Positions 16,951 to 24,601 of a stretch of 64,000 bases of DNA are shown here, in pieces. Position 1 is the stretch's first letter, and every line of letters begins with the position of its first letter. Made by a program: the position numbers and the translations under genes. The notes beneath the pieces are model-generated. The model saw only the letters and a list, made by a program, of their open reading frames with translations, ran no database searches and had not been told where the DNA came from. This DNA comes from Denitratimonas tolerans (GTDB taxonomy: Bacteria > Pseudomonadota > Gammaproteobacteria > Xanthomonadales > Xanthomonadaceae). The stretch lies in assembly GCF_037203605.1 (NCBI RefSeq), contig NZ_JBBDHC010000017.1, positions 1-64,000 of the forward strand, written 5' to 3'.

Positions 16951-17401
16951 GTCGGCCACGTAGGGCCGACCTACGGTGGGTGGCGGGATGGTGGATCCGA
17001 CGCGGCGGTTCGTAGGTCGGGGCTACGCCCCCGACGGTCCCGTGACATTCAACGCCCGGCAACGTCGGCCGCGTAGGGCCGACCTACGGTGGGTGGCGGA
17101 AGCGGTGGATTCGGTGCGGCGGTTCGTAGGTCGGGGCTACGTCCCCGACGTTCCCGTGACATTCAACGCCCGGCGGCGTCGGCCGCGTAGGGCCGACCTA
17201 CGGTGGGTGGCGGTGGTCGGATGCGGTGGCAACGGTGGATCCGGCGCGGTTCGTAGGTCGGGGCTACGTCCCCGACGGATTCGGTGATCGGTTACGACCG
17301 GGTTCGGTGACCGGGCATGGGGTGGTGTTGGGTGCGCGGCGGTGTTCAATGCACGGCGGTGTCCAACGCCCGGCGGCGTCGGCCGCGTAGGGCCGACCTA
17401 C
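16951..17401. repeat. REP array, seven elements
   Basis: Type B reverse at 16951-16974, 17064-17087, 17178-17201 and 17378-17401; type A forward at 17012-17035, 17126-17149 and 17253-17276. From about 17253 to 17377 the sequence nearly repeats 15872-15996, including the non-REP spacer, so a segment of about 125 bases has been copied between the arrays. Confidence 0.9.
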
Positions 17402-17423
17402 GGTGGGTGGCGATCCGGGTCGA

Positions 17424-17813
17424 TCAGGGTTTCTTCGGGAGTGGCACCACGGCGGGCAGGTTCTGGAAATGTGCGTCGCAGGTCAGAAGCTCGGCACCGT
17501 GCTGTTGTGCAGTGGCGTAGACGATTGCATCGGCGGTGGCCAATTTGTGCTCGCGGTGCATTTCGGCGGCGCGCAAGGCAATGGGGGTATCCAGTGGCAC
17601 CACGATGCACGTTTGCGTGTAGGCCAGCATCTTGTCGGCCTGTTCCTCGCCCGCCTCGCGGGTGAGCCATTTCGCAAGCTCCAGTTGCACGATGGTCGGC
17701 ACGATGCAGCGGTGATGCTCGGGGAGGTGTTCTTTCAGCGCCTCGCCAAGCGCGCTGCCGATGAGCCACTCGATCCAGGCCGAGGTGTCCACCACGCGCA
17801 AGCGGTCAGTCAT
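17424..17813 (-). CDS. vapC: PIN-domain ribonuclease toxin (VapC family)
   Basis: Mg-dependent endoribonuclease toxin of a VapBC pair (129 residues). Acidic PIN residues are in place: Asp9 in VVDTSAWIEWL, Glu45 in QLELAKW, Asp95 in LATADAIVYA and Asp113 in LTCDAHF. VapC toxins often cut tRNA or rRNA; this target is unknown. The start codon shares one base with the stop of the antitoxin gene (17813), so antitoxin and toxin are translated in tandem. Confidence 0.92.
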   Translation of the reverse strand: MTDRLRVVDTSAWIEWLIGSALGEALKEHLPEHHRCIVPTIVQLELAKWLTREAGEEQADKMLAYTQTCIVVPLDTPIALRAAEMHREHKLATADAIVYATAQQHGAELLTCDAHFQNLPAVVPLPKKP

Positions 17814-18025
17814 CAGAATCGATCCTTGCGATCACGGTAGCCGTCTTTGCGTGCGCCCTTGGCGATGCCGGCCAGCTGCCCCAGCCGCGGCACCGGCATC
17901 ACAAGCACACCTTCACCCTTGGGGATGAACACCAGCTCTTGCCCTGCCTGCCACGCCTGCCTCTCGCGCACGGCCTTGGGGATACATATCTGGAACTTGC
18001 TCGACAACGTCGCTGTGGCAGTCAT
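17813..18025 (-). CDS. vapB: AbrB/SpoVT-family antitoxin (VapB)
   Basis: Small swapped-hairpin DNA-binding protein (70 residues), MTATATLSSKFQICIPKAVR being the typical AbrB N-terminus. The basic, flexible C-terminus (GARKDGYRDRKDRF) would wrap around the toxin. It binds the promoter region and neutralises the PIN toxin encoded immediately downstream. The promoter should lie in 18026-18160; no operator was assigned. Confidence 0.88.
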   Translation of the reverse strand: MTATATLSSKFQICIPKAVRERQAWQAGQELVFIPKGEGVLVMPVPRLGQLAGIAKGARKDGYRDRKDRF

Positions 18026-18160
18026 TTCGTACTCCGGATTGATCGATGCAGATTTGGTAAGAATACTTCGTTGCTGGCTGGCAGGTCGAGGCGATGCCCC
18101 CGACGGTCCAACGCCCAGTTGTGCCTCAACGCCACGATGCGATGTTCAACGCCCGGCGGC

Positions 18161-18474
18161 GTCGGCCGCGTAGGGCCGACCTACGGTGGGTGGCGGAAAC
18201 GGTGGATTCGACGCGGCGGTTCGTAGGTCGGGGCTACGTCCCCGACGGTCCCGTGACATTCAACGCCCGGCGGCGTCGGCCACGTAGGGCCGACCTACGG
18301 TGGGTGGCGGCAACGGTGGATTCGACGCGGCGGTTCGTAGGTCGGGGCTACGACCCCGACGGTCCCGTGACATTCAACGCCCGGCGGCGTCGGCCACGTA
18401 GGGCCGACCTACGGTGGGTGGCGGCAACGGTGGATTCGACGCGGCGGTTCGTAGGTCGGGGCTACGGCCCCGAC
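18161..18474. repeat. REP array, six elements
   Basis: Strictly alternating type B reverse (18161-18184, 18275-18298, 18389-18412) and type A forward (18223-18246, 18337-18360, 18451-18474), with a 114-base composite period. The A loops vary in their last base (CTACGT, CTACGA, CTACGG) while the stems are invariant. Confidence 0.92.
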
Positions 18475-18495
18475 GGGTTCGGTACCTCGGCAACA

Positions 18496-18927
18496 TCACA
18501 GTACCGTCAAGTGTTTGGATTCGGCATGGACCACCGCACCCAGCGCGATGCCCTGATCGAAGGTGGCCAGGCTGCCGCCATGTTTGACGGCCAACGCCAG
18601 AAGGTACAGATCCATGATCTGGTTGTGGCCGTGTACGCGGGTAAAGTTCACCAGATTGTGATCGCGCAGGCTGATGTCATCGGCCCAGAAGGCGTGATCG
18701 AAGTCGGCGCACACGCGCGCCATCTGATCCCGAACGCGCGCAAAACCGAATGGGCCGATGCGGGCATAGGCCGGTAGATTCAGGATGCGGATGACGGCAT
18801 TTTCCACCAGAGGGCAGGTGGCAATGCGCAGGCCAGGTTGTTCCAGCAAGGCATTGGCCAGTGCCGAATGAACATGTGCATCGTCGAGCAAGGCGATCCA
18901 GACATTGGCATCCAGCAGCAGGCGCAT
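18496..18927 (-). CDS. PIN-domain toxin of a second VapBC-type pair
   Basis: PIN-fold protein of 143 residues beginning MRLLLDANVWIALL, with Asp6 as the first metal ligand and further acidic positions in LVENAVIRI and in NQIMDLYLLALA; the C-terminal FDQG matches the last conserved Asp region. It belongs to a VapC subgroup different from the 17.4 kb toxin. The stop ends 21 bases from the nearest REP. Predicted RNase toxin; its target is not known. Confidence 0.88.
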   Translation of the reverse strand: MRLLLDANVWIALLDDAHVHSALANALLEQPGLRIATCPLVENAVIRILNLPAYARIGPFGFARVRDQMARVCADFDHAFWADDISLRDHNLVNFTRVHGHNQIMDLYLLALAVKHGGSLATFDQGIALGAVVHAESKHLTVL

Positions 18928-19163
18928 CAGATGCCTTCTCGCACCATCAGCTCGCGGACATGCTCGGTGGTGATGACTTCATCCCGCACGGGCGCGAGTG
19001 CGTAGCGGCCACGCAAGGGCGTGGCAAGGGCGGGCGATGGTGTGGCCTGGGCGGCAGCCCGGATCAGGCTGGAGACGGCACTGCCCAAGGAAATCCTCTG
19101 GCGACGTGCCAACGCCTGGGCCGCCAACAGAGCGTCTTCTTCCAGATTGAGTGTGGTACGCAT
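18927..19163 (-). CDS. Ribbon-helix-helix type antitoxin of the second PIN pair
   Basis: Small protein (78 residues) with an RHH-like N-terminus, MRTTLNLEEDALLAAQALA, followed by a helix (RISLGSAVSSLIRAA) and a Pro/Ala-rich tail that probably contacts the toxin. The stop overlaps the toxin start by one base at 18927. AGGAGGC is visible on the minus strand just before the ATG (plus-strand GCCTCCT near 19171). Function inferred from context and fold class. Confidence 0.85.
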   Translation of the reverse strand: MRTTLNLEEDALLAAQALARRQRISLGSAVSSLIRAAAQATPSPALATPLRGRYALAPVRDEVITTEHVRELMVREGI

Positions 19164-19313
19164 GATTAGGCCTCCTTTGCAGGAAGCGAATTTAGCATCA
19201 AACCATCAAAATCGCATCATGATGACATCTGATGCGTGTGTACGCGTTGCATATGTGCCCCTTCCGTTTACCAACCCGGGAGACTCATCGGTGCGTTGGG
19301 GTGGCGGCGGTTC

Positions 19314-19557
19314 GTAGGTCGGGGCCACGCCCTCGACGTTCCAACGCCCGGTTATGCCCCAGCAACTCGTAGGTCGGGGCTACGTCCCCGACGGGCTCGG
19401 TGACCGAACATGAGGCGGTTTTCAGCGTCCGGCGGTATTCGATGTCCGGCAACGTCGGCCGCGTAGGGCCGACCTACGGTGGGCGGCGGGTTGGCCGAAT
19501 GCGGCGGCAATGGTGGATTCGGTGCGGCAGTCCGTAGGTCGGGGCTACGCCCCCGAC
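19314..19557. repeat. REP cluster upstream of pilC
   Basis: Decayed type A forward at about 19314-19337, full type A forward at 19369-19392 and 19534-19557, and type B reverse at 19454-19477. The gap 19164-19717 contains this cluster and, after it, the pilC leader; the beginning (19164-19310) holds nothing recognised beyond the antitoxin promoter region. Confidence 0.85.
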
Positions 19558-19717
19558 GGGTTCTATTGCTTGCGGATTGTGAGGGAGATGCTCCAAATGC
19601 CTGAACGGCGTGGTAATGTTGCCACCGTGAAGCCGGCGGCGGGTGCCGCCGCCCGTTTGGGGCCGGGCCGAAGCTTCGGAAGATGCAAACCTTTTGAGGT
19701 CGGAGGGGATTCCCGCC

Positions 19718-20968
19718 ATGTCAGCCACACGAGCCGCCGCCAAGGCCGCGCCGCGCAACCCCAACCCGCTCCAGCCCTTTGTCTGGTCGGGCACGGACAA
19801 GCGCGGCACCCGGATGAAGGGCGAGACACTCGCCAAGAACGCCAACCTGCTCAAGGCCGAGCTGCGCAAGCAGGGCATCACCCCCACGGTGGTGAAGCCC
19901 AAGGCCAAGCCGCTGTTCGGTGCCGCAGGAAAAACGATCACCGCGCGCGACATCGCCGTCTTCAGCCGCCAGATCGCCACCATGATGCAGTCCGGCGTGC
20001 CGCTCGTCGGCTCGTTCGAAATCATCGGCGGCGGGCAGAAGAACCCCCGCATGAAGAACATGCTGGACGACATCCGCGCCAGCATCGAGGGCGGCAGCAC
20101 CCTGCACGAGGCGCTGGGCAGGCACCCGATGCAGTTCGACTCGCTCTACCTCAACCTGGTGAAGGCCGGCGAAGGCGCGGGCGTGCTCGACACCGTGCTC
20201 GACACCATCGCCAACTACAAGGAAGCCACCGAGGCGCTCAAGGGCAAGATCAAGAAGGCGCTGTTCTATCCAACGATCGTAATCGCAGTGGCCATCCTCG
20301 TCAGCGCCATCCTGCTGATCTTCGTGATCCCGCAGTTCAAGGAAGTATTTAAGAACTTTGGCGCCGAACTGCCATCCTTTACCCAGATGCTGGTCAATGC
20401 ATCGGAATTCATGGTGAGTTGGTGGCCGGCAATGCTTCTGGTCACCGTCGGCACAATCATCGGACTGGTACAGGCCAAGAAGCGCTCAAAGAGCTTCGCG
20501 CGGCTTCTCGACCGCCTGATCCTCAAGGTGCCGGTGATCGGCGAGATCATGAAAAACTCCGCCATCGCGCGCTTTGCCCGCACCCTGGCCATCACCTTCA
20601 AGGCCGGTGTGCCGCTGGTGGAAGCGCTGGACACGGTGGCCGGCGCCACCGGCAACATCGTGTACGAGCAGGCCGTTCATCGCATCAAGGATGATGTCTC
20701 GGTGGGCTATCAGCTCAACACCGCCATGCGCCAGGTGGACGTGTTCCCGCACATGGTGATCCAGATGGCCGCCATCGGCGAAGAGGCCGGCGCGCTCGAT
20801 ACCATGCTGCTCAAGGTGGCCGAGTTCTACGAGCAGGAGGTCAACAACGCGGTCGACGCGCTCTCTTCCATGCTGGAGCCGATGATCATGGTGTTCATCG
20901 GCACCGTGGTCGGCGGCATCGTGGTCGGCATGTACCTGCCCATCTTCAAGCTGGGCATGGCCATCTGA
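19718..20968 (+). CDS. pilC: Type IV pilus inner-membrane platform protein PilC
   Basis: Polytopic GspF-family platform of the type IV pilus motor (416 residues). It has two GspF cytoplasmic domains (about residues 75-200 and 280-400), each starting with the FSRQIATMMQSGVPLVGSFE / FARTLAITFKAGVPLVEALD pattern, and three hydrophobic segments (TIVIAVAILVSAILLIFVIP, VSWWPAMLLVTVGTIIGLV, MIMVFIGTVVGGIVVGMYLP). I choose the ATG at 19718 because GGAGGGG stands nine bases before it; the frame is open from 19643. pilB, which normally sits near pilC, is not between the pilins and pilC here. It is followed after one base by pilD. Confidence 0.95.
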   Translation: MSATRAAAKAAPRNPNPLQPFVWSGTDKRGTRMKGETLAKNANLLKAELRKQGITPTVVKPKAKPLFGAAGKTITARDIAVFSRQIATMMQSGVPLVGSFEIIGGGQKNPRMKNMLDDIRASIEGGSTLHEALGRHPMQFDSLYLNLVKAGEGAGVLDTVLDTIANYKEATEALKGKIKKALFYPTIVIAVAILVSAILLIFVIPQFKEVFKNFGAELPSFTQMLVNASEFMVSWWPAMLLVTVGTIIGLVQAKKRSKSFARLLDRLILKVPVIGEIMKNSAIARFARTLAITFKAGVPLVEALDTVAGATGNIVYEQAVHRIKDDVSVGYQLNTAMRQVDVFPHMVIQMAAIGEEAGALDTMLLKVAEFYEQEVNNAVDALSSMLEPMIMVFIGTVVGGIVVGMYLPIFKLGMAI

Positions 20969-20969
20969 G

Positions 20970-21947
20970 GTGCTGACCCTCCTGCTGGACTTCCCGGCGC
21001 TGGCGATCACCTGCGCCGCGGTGTTCGGGCTGCTGGTCGGCAGCTTCCTCAACGTGGTGATCCTGCGTCTGCCCGCGCGCCTGGAGTGGCAGTGGCTGCG
21101 CGATGCGCGCGAGGTGCTGGCGGATGCGGAGCGCTCTCCCGCCCCACCCGACTCCGCCGATGGGCGCGAGAACGAGGAGGCGGTGCGCGCGTCGCTCCAT
21201 CTCGCTTCGCCAGAACCCGGCGTCGCCCTTCCTGCCCCCACGGATGAAGGCGGATCGCAGCCGCCCGGCATCGTGGTGGAAGGATCGCACTGCCTGAAGT
21301 GCGGCCACCGCCTCGCGGCGTGGGAAAACATTCCGCTGGTGAGCTTCCTCCTGCTGGGCGGGCGCTGCCGCGGCTGCAAGGCGCGCATTTCGTGGCAGTA
21401 TCCGGCGGTGGAGGCGCTCACCGGGCTGCTGTTCGCCCTGGTGGTGTGGCGTTACGGGATCAGCTGGCAGGGCGGCACGATGCTGGTGGCCACCGGGTTC
21501 TTCGTCGCCATGAGCGGCATCGACGCGCGCACCACGCTGCTGCCCGACGTGCTCACCCTGCCCTTGCTGTGGTTCGCGCTGCTGGCGAGCCTGGTGCCGG
21601 TGTTCGTGACGCCGGGCGAGGCCATCCTCGGCGCGGCGGTGGGCTATCTCTCGCTGTGGAGCGTGTACTGGGGCTTCAAGCTCCTTACCGGCAAGGAAGG
21701 CATGGGCTTTGGCGACTTCAAGCTGCTGGCCGCGATCGGCGCGCTCTGCGGCTGGAAGGCGATCCTTCCGGTGGTGCTGATGAGCTCGGTGATCGGCGCG
21801 GTGGTGGGGCTCGCACTCATCATCATCCAGGGCCGCGACCGCGCCACGCCGATCCCGTTCGGCCCTTATCTTGCGGCCGCCGGATGGGTGCAGATGATGT
21901 ACGGCGGCGACCTGCTCGGTGCCTATCTGCGCTGGATGGGCGGCTGA
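20970..21947 (+). CDS. pilD: Prepilin peptidase PilD with an unusual cytoplasmic insert
   Basis: Inner-membrane aspartyl protease and N-methyltransferase that cleaves prepilins after Gly and methylates the new N-terminal Phe (325 residues, GTG start two bases after pilC). The four-cysteine zinc site is present (CLKCGH...CRGC), as are the two catalytic Asp motifs (SGIDARTTLLPD and GFGDFKLLAAIGA). The first cytoplasmic loop holds about 40 extra residues between about 50 and 100 (RSPAPPDSADGRENEE... to ...TDEGGSQPPG) that family members near 287 residues lack; its DNA resembles the repeat that also interrupts hrpA. coaE, the usual next gene, is absent. Confidence 0.93.
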   Translation: MLTLLLDFPALAITCAAVFGLLVGSFLNVVILRLPARLEWQWLRDAREVLADAERSPAPPDSADGRENEEAVRASLHLASPEPGVALPAPTDEGGSQPPGIVVEGSHCLKCGHRLAAWENIPLVSFLLLGGRCRGCKARISWQYPAVEALTGLLFALVVWRYGISWQGGTMLVATGFFVAMSGIDARTTLLPDVLTLPLLWFALLASLVPVFVTPGEAILGAAVGYLSLWSVYWGFKLLTGKEGMGFGDFKLLAAIGALCGWKAILPVVLMSSVIGAVVGLALIIIQGRDRATPIPFGPYLAAAGWVQMMYGGDLLGAYLRWMGG

Positions 21948-21959
21948 TTCGCGCGCAGC

Positions 21960-22026
21960 GTCGGCCACGTAGGGCCGACCTACGGAACCACGCTGCCGAT
22001 TCGTAGGTCGGGGCTACGTCCCCGAC
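21960..22026. repeat. REP pair (type B reverse, type A forward)
   Basis: Type B at 21960-21983 and type A at 22003-22026 occupy almost the whole gap between pilD and the DUF2249 gene. No FNR-like box was found in what remains of this gap. Confidence 0.9.
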
Positions 22027-22062
22027 GGAACGCGCCGCCCCCATCTGCGGCATCATTGCCCG

Positions 22063-22308
22063 ATGAGCTCGCCACTCGACCTGCGCCACCTGCCGCCGCC
22101 CGAACCGATGGAGCGCATCGTCGCGGCGCTGGACGCGCTGCCGCCCGGCGCGGCGCTGGTGGCGCTGACGCCGTTCCGGCCGCTGCCGCTGCTGCCGATG
22201 CTGGAGGCGTGGGGCTTTTGCTGGAGGATCGAGGATACGCCGGACGGCCACGCGCGCATCGCGATCTGCCGGCGCGAGGACGAGGCGCGGCTGGACGATC
22301 TGGAATGA
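22063..22308 (+). CDS. DUF2249 domain protein
   Basis: Small soluble protein (81 residues) matching the DUF2249 pattern: LDLRHLPPPEPMERIVAALD, LPPGAALVALTPFRPLPLLP, then a GFCWRIEDTPDG...ARIAICR beta segment. The fold resembles TusA/SirA-like small alpha/beta proteins. DUF2249 genes often lie beside denitrification and NO-response genes. The molecular function is not established. It is coupled to the following membrane-protein gene by an ATGA overlap at 22305-22308. Confidence 0.82.
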   Translation: MSSPLDLRHLPPPEPMERIVAALDALPPGAALVALTPFRPLPLLPMLEAWGFCWRIEDTPDGHARIAICRREDEARLDDLE

Positions 22309-23600
22309 GCGCGCTCGATTTCGCGCAGGCACCGCCGCTGGCGCGCCCGCTGCGCTGGCTGCTGCTGTCGCCGCTCTGGGGCATCGCCGCCGGCGCGTGG
22401 CTGGCGTGGCGCGGCGAGGCGGCGCTGATGGGCCGCTGGGTGCCGGAAACCGCGGCCCTGGCGCATGTTTTCGCCCTGGGCGTGCTGGGCAATGCGATGT
22501 TCGGCGCGCTGCTGCAATTCCTGCCGGTGGCGGCGGGCTGCCCGCTGCGGCTCGGGCGCGCGGCCGACGCGCTGCACGTCGCCTTCAACCTCGGCATCCT
22601 TGCGCTGGCCGTGGGCCTGTGTGCGCCGAGCGCCGGTGCGCTGGCGCTCGCGCCGCTGCTGCTGGCGCTGACACCGCTCGGTTTCGCCTGGGCCGCACTG
22701 CCGTCGCTGCTCGCGCGCGGCGCGCGGCGCGCGCTGCGCGGCGGCATCGGCTTTGCCCTTATCGCGCTGCTGCTCACCGTCGCCGCCGGCGCGCTGGCGG
22801 CATTCGCGCTGCGCGGTGACGCCGCACTCGCGCTCGAACCCCTCGTCGATGTGCACGCGGGCCTTGGCCTGCTCGGCTGGGTGCTGGGGCTGATGGCCGC
22901 CGTGGGCAGCCTCACGCAGCCGATGTTCCAGGGCGCACGGCGCGTCCCCGAGCGGGCGCTGGCCGGCTGGTTCATGCTCGCGGGCGCGGCGCTGGTGACC
23001 GGCGCGGCGCTGCGGTTTCTGGTCGATTCGCAAACCGGCCTGGCGCTGGCGCTCGCCCTGCCCGGTGCGCTCTGGGTGCTGGCATCGCTGCTCCTGCCGA
23101 TGGCCACCGCGCGCCGGCGCGACGCGGCGCTGGTGCAGTTCTGGCGCGCGGGCAGCATCGCGCTCGGGGCCGCCTGCGCGCTGGCGCCGCTGGCGGCGGC
23201 CGGATGGCTTTCCGAACGCGGCGGACTTGCCGCCGGCGCGCTCGCGCTCGGCGTCGGCTTGCCGCTGATCGTGACCGGCATGCTGCTGGAAATCAGCGCC
23301 TTTCTGGCCTGGATCGCGCTGCGCCGCGACTGCCCGCGCGGGCTGCGCATTCCCGGCGTCGGCCTGCTCGTGCCCGAGCCCGACAAGCGCGCGGTGCTCG
23401 CCCTGCATCTCGTCGCCGCCGTCGCGCTCGCCGCCGCAGTACTCTGGCCCGCCGCTCTCGCGCGCATCGGCGGCGGCGCGCTGGCGCTCGCGCATGCGGC
23501 CACGCTCGCGGCGCTTGCGCGCGCGCTGCGTCGCGCGAGGAGCTTCCGGGACACGCTGCCGCCCGCGAACCGACCCCACACCCACGAGGAACCGCAATGA
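22305..23600 (+). CDS. Polytopic membrane protein (about 12 helices), NnrS/heme-copper-like
   Basis: Hydrophobic protein of 431 residues with about 12 predicted transmembrane helices. Conserved-looking histidines lie within or beside helices: His54 in ALAHVFALGVLGNAMFGAL, His91 in ADALHVAFN, His184 in VDVHAGLGLLGW, and another in LALHLVAAV. This pattern, and the neighbouring DUF2249, redoxin and DUF6522 genes, suggest a heme- or metal-containing protein of the kind seen with denitrification genes (NnrS-like), but no family can be assigned with certainty. Start set at 22305, where ATGA couples it to DUF2249; the frame is open from 22056. Its stop overlaps the next start in the same way. Confidence 0.75.
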   Translation: MSALDFAQAPPLARPLRWLLLSPLWGIAAGAWLAWRGEAALMGRWVPETAALAHVFALGVLGNAMFGALLQFLPVAAGCPLRLGRAADALHVAFNLGILALAVGLCAPSAGALALAPLLLALTPLGFAWAALPSLLARGARRALRGGIGFALIALLLTVAAGALAAFALRGDAALALEPLVDVHAGLGLLGWVLGLMAAVGSLTQPMFQGARRVPERALAGWFMLAGAALVTGAALRFLVDSQTGLALALALPGALWVLASLLLPMATARRRDAALVQFWRAGSIALGAACALAPLAAAGWLSERGGLAAGALALGVGLPLIVTGMLLEISAFLAWIALRRDCPRGLRIPGVGLLVPEPDKRAVLALHLVAAVALAAAVLWPAALARIGGGALALAHAATLAALARALRRARSFRDTLPPANRPHTHEEPQ

Positions 23601-24079
23601 ACACCGACCTTCCCATGGCACCCGAGTGGCAGGTGGAGCGCTGGTTCAACGCCGCAGAACCGCCCACCCTCGCCGCGCTGCGCGGCAGGGTCGTGGTGCT
23701 GGAAGCCTTCCAGATGCTCTGCCCCGGCTGCGTCTCCCACGGCCTGCCGCAGGCCAGGCGCATCCGCGAGACCTTTCCGCCCGAGCATGTGGCGGTGATC
23801 GGCCTGCACACCGTGTTCGAGCACCACGCCGCGATGACGCCGGTGTCGCTGGAAGCCTTCCTGCACGAGTACCGCATCGACTTCCCCGTGGGCGTGGACC
23901 GCGCCGGCGACGGCGATCCGATCCCCAGGACCATGCGCGCCTACGGCATGCAGGGCACGCCCACGCTGTGCCTGATCGACCCGCAGGGCCGCCTGCGGCA
24001 CCGGCATTTCGGGCAGGTCGGCGATCTGGCCATCGGTGCGCAGATCGCCTGGATGCTGGAATCGGCCGCGCGCGGCTGA
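23597..24079 (+). CDS. Thioredoxin-fold protein (TlpA/AhpC-like) with CPGC motif
   Basis: Thioredoxin-like protein of 160 residues. The redox motif is Cys42-Pro-Gly-Cys45 in FQMLCPGCVSHG, followed by the cis-Pro loop YGMQGTPTLCLID and the closing RLRHRHFGQ strand. A signal peptide is not evident, so it may be cytoplasmic; the family often reduces periplasmic disulfides or peroxides. ATGA overlap with the upstream membrane protein makes a three-gene coupled unit. Function of the unit unknown; redox maintenance of the membrane partner is a plausible guess. Confidence 0.82.
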   Translation: MNTDLPMAPEWQVERWFNAAEPPTLAALRGRVVVLEAFQMLCPGCVSHGLPQARRIRETFPPEHVAVIGLHTVFEHHAAMTPVSLEAFLHEYRIDFPVGVDRAGDGDPIPRTMRAYGMQGTPTLCLIDPQGRLRHRHFGQVGDLAIGAQIAWMLESAARG

Positions 24080-24089
24080 CCCAGGTCAG
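24076..24089. promoter_or_regulatory. FNR/DNR-type palindrome upstream of the DUF6522 gene
   Basis: CTGACCCAGGTCAG is a perfect inverted repeat (CTGACC/GGTCAG) with the TGA-N6-TCA core of CRP/FNR-family sites. It ends 57 bases before the ATG at 24147, close to the distance of a similar site upstream of the truncated hemoglobin at 56.9 kb. It overlaps the stop of the thioredoxin-like gene. Confidence 0.45.
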
Positions 24090-24146
24090 CACGCGTCGCG
24101 TCGCCCCGTGGCATCGTGCCGCCATCGCGCAGGAGGATGACTGTCC

Positions 24147-24365
24147 ATGAGCAACCCGGCCATCGACATCGACGGCGAACTCGTCGCCCGCACCCTGGAA
24201 ATGGATGTGGAGGCGTTTCGCAAGCTCATGAACGACGGAAAGATTTCCGTCCTGTGCGAGCGCGGCACCGGCGAAGACGCCGGCCGCTACCGCGCCAGCT
24301 TCTACTACGCCGGCAAGCGCGCCCGCTTCGTGGTGGACGAAGCCGGACGGGTGCTGGATGAGTGA
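24147..24365 (+). CDS. DUF6522 family protein
   Basis: Short protein (72 residues) with the conserved core LVARTLEMDVEAFRKLM, ISVLCERGTGEDAGRYRASF and YYAGKRARFVVDEAG. I recognise it as the small DUF6522 family, commonly found near nitrogen-oxide respiration genes; its function is unknown. GAGGA lies ten bases before the ATG. It follows the DUF2249-membrane-redoxin unit but is separated from it by an FNR-like box, so it may be independently transcribed. Confidence 0.75.
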   Translation: MSNPAIDIDGELVARTLEMDVEAFRKLMNDGKISVLCERGTGEDAGRYRASFYYAGKRARFVVDEAGRVLDE

Positions 24366-24414
24366 GGCGCATCGCTTCCTTGCCGCGGAGCGCGACGCTG
24401 CCGGATGACGTCGC

Positions 24415-24489
24415 GGCGGAATCGCCTGCGGCGGTTCCGCCCTGCGAAAGCCCATCCGGTAGGGCGGAACCCGCACAGCGGTTTCCGCC
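24415..24489. repeat. GGCGGAA...TTCCGCC hairpin pair
   Basis: Two GC-rich hairpins of a second dispersed family: 24415-24441 (GGCGGAA to TTCCGCC) and 24463-24489 (the same ends around an imperfect middle). Related copies occur at 149-175, 27246-27272 and 42783-42803. The rest of the 24366-24601 gap shows a T-run (24538-24545) before the aminopeptidase gene. Confidence 0.75.
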
Positions 24490-24601
24490 GTGTGCCGGCC
24501 GCCACGTCGGGACGATGCGCACGGCGGTCCCGTGACAATTTTTTTACCCGTGCGGGGCGGATGCGCTAGGCTTTGCGCCTTCGCGCGCCCGATCGTTGCC
24601 C

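Noticed and set aside
14426..18474. Regularly spaced palindromes resembling a CRISPR array
   Set aside because: The elements alternate in orientation and class, the linkers are themselves repeated rather than unique spacers, and no cas gene is present.
14237..18777. Several plus-strand frames of 70-320 codons with repeated RRPRRADLRW and FVGRGYVPDG segments
   Set aside because: These are translations of the REP arrays themselves. They have no ribosome binding sites and change frame from one repeat to the next.
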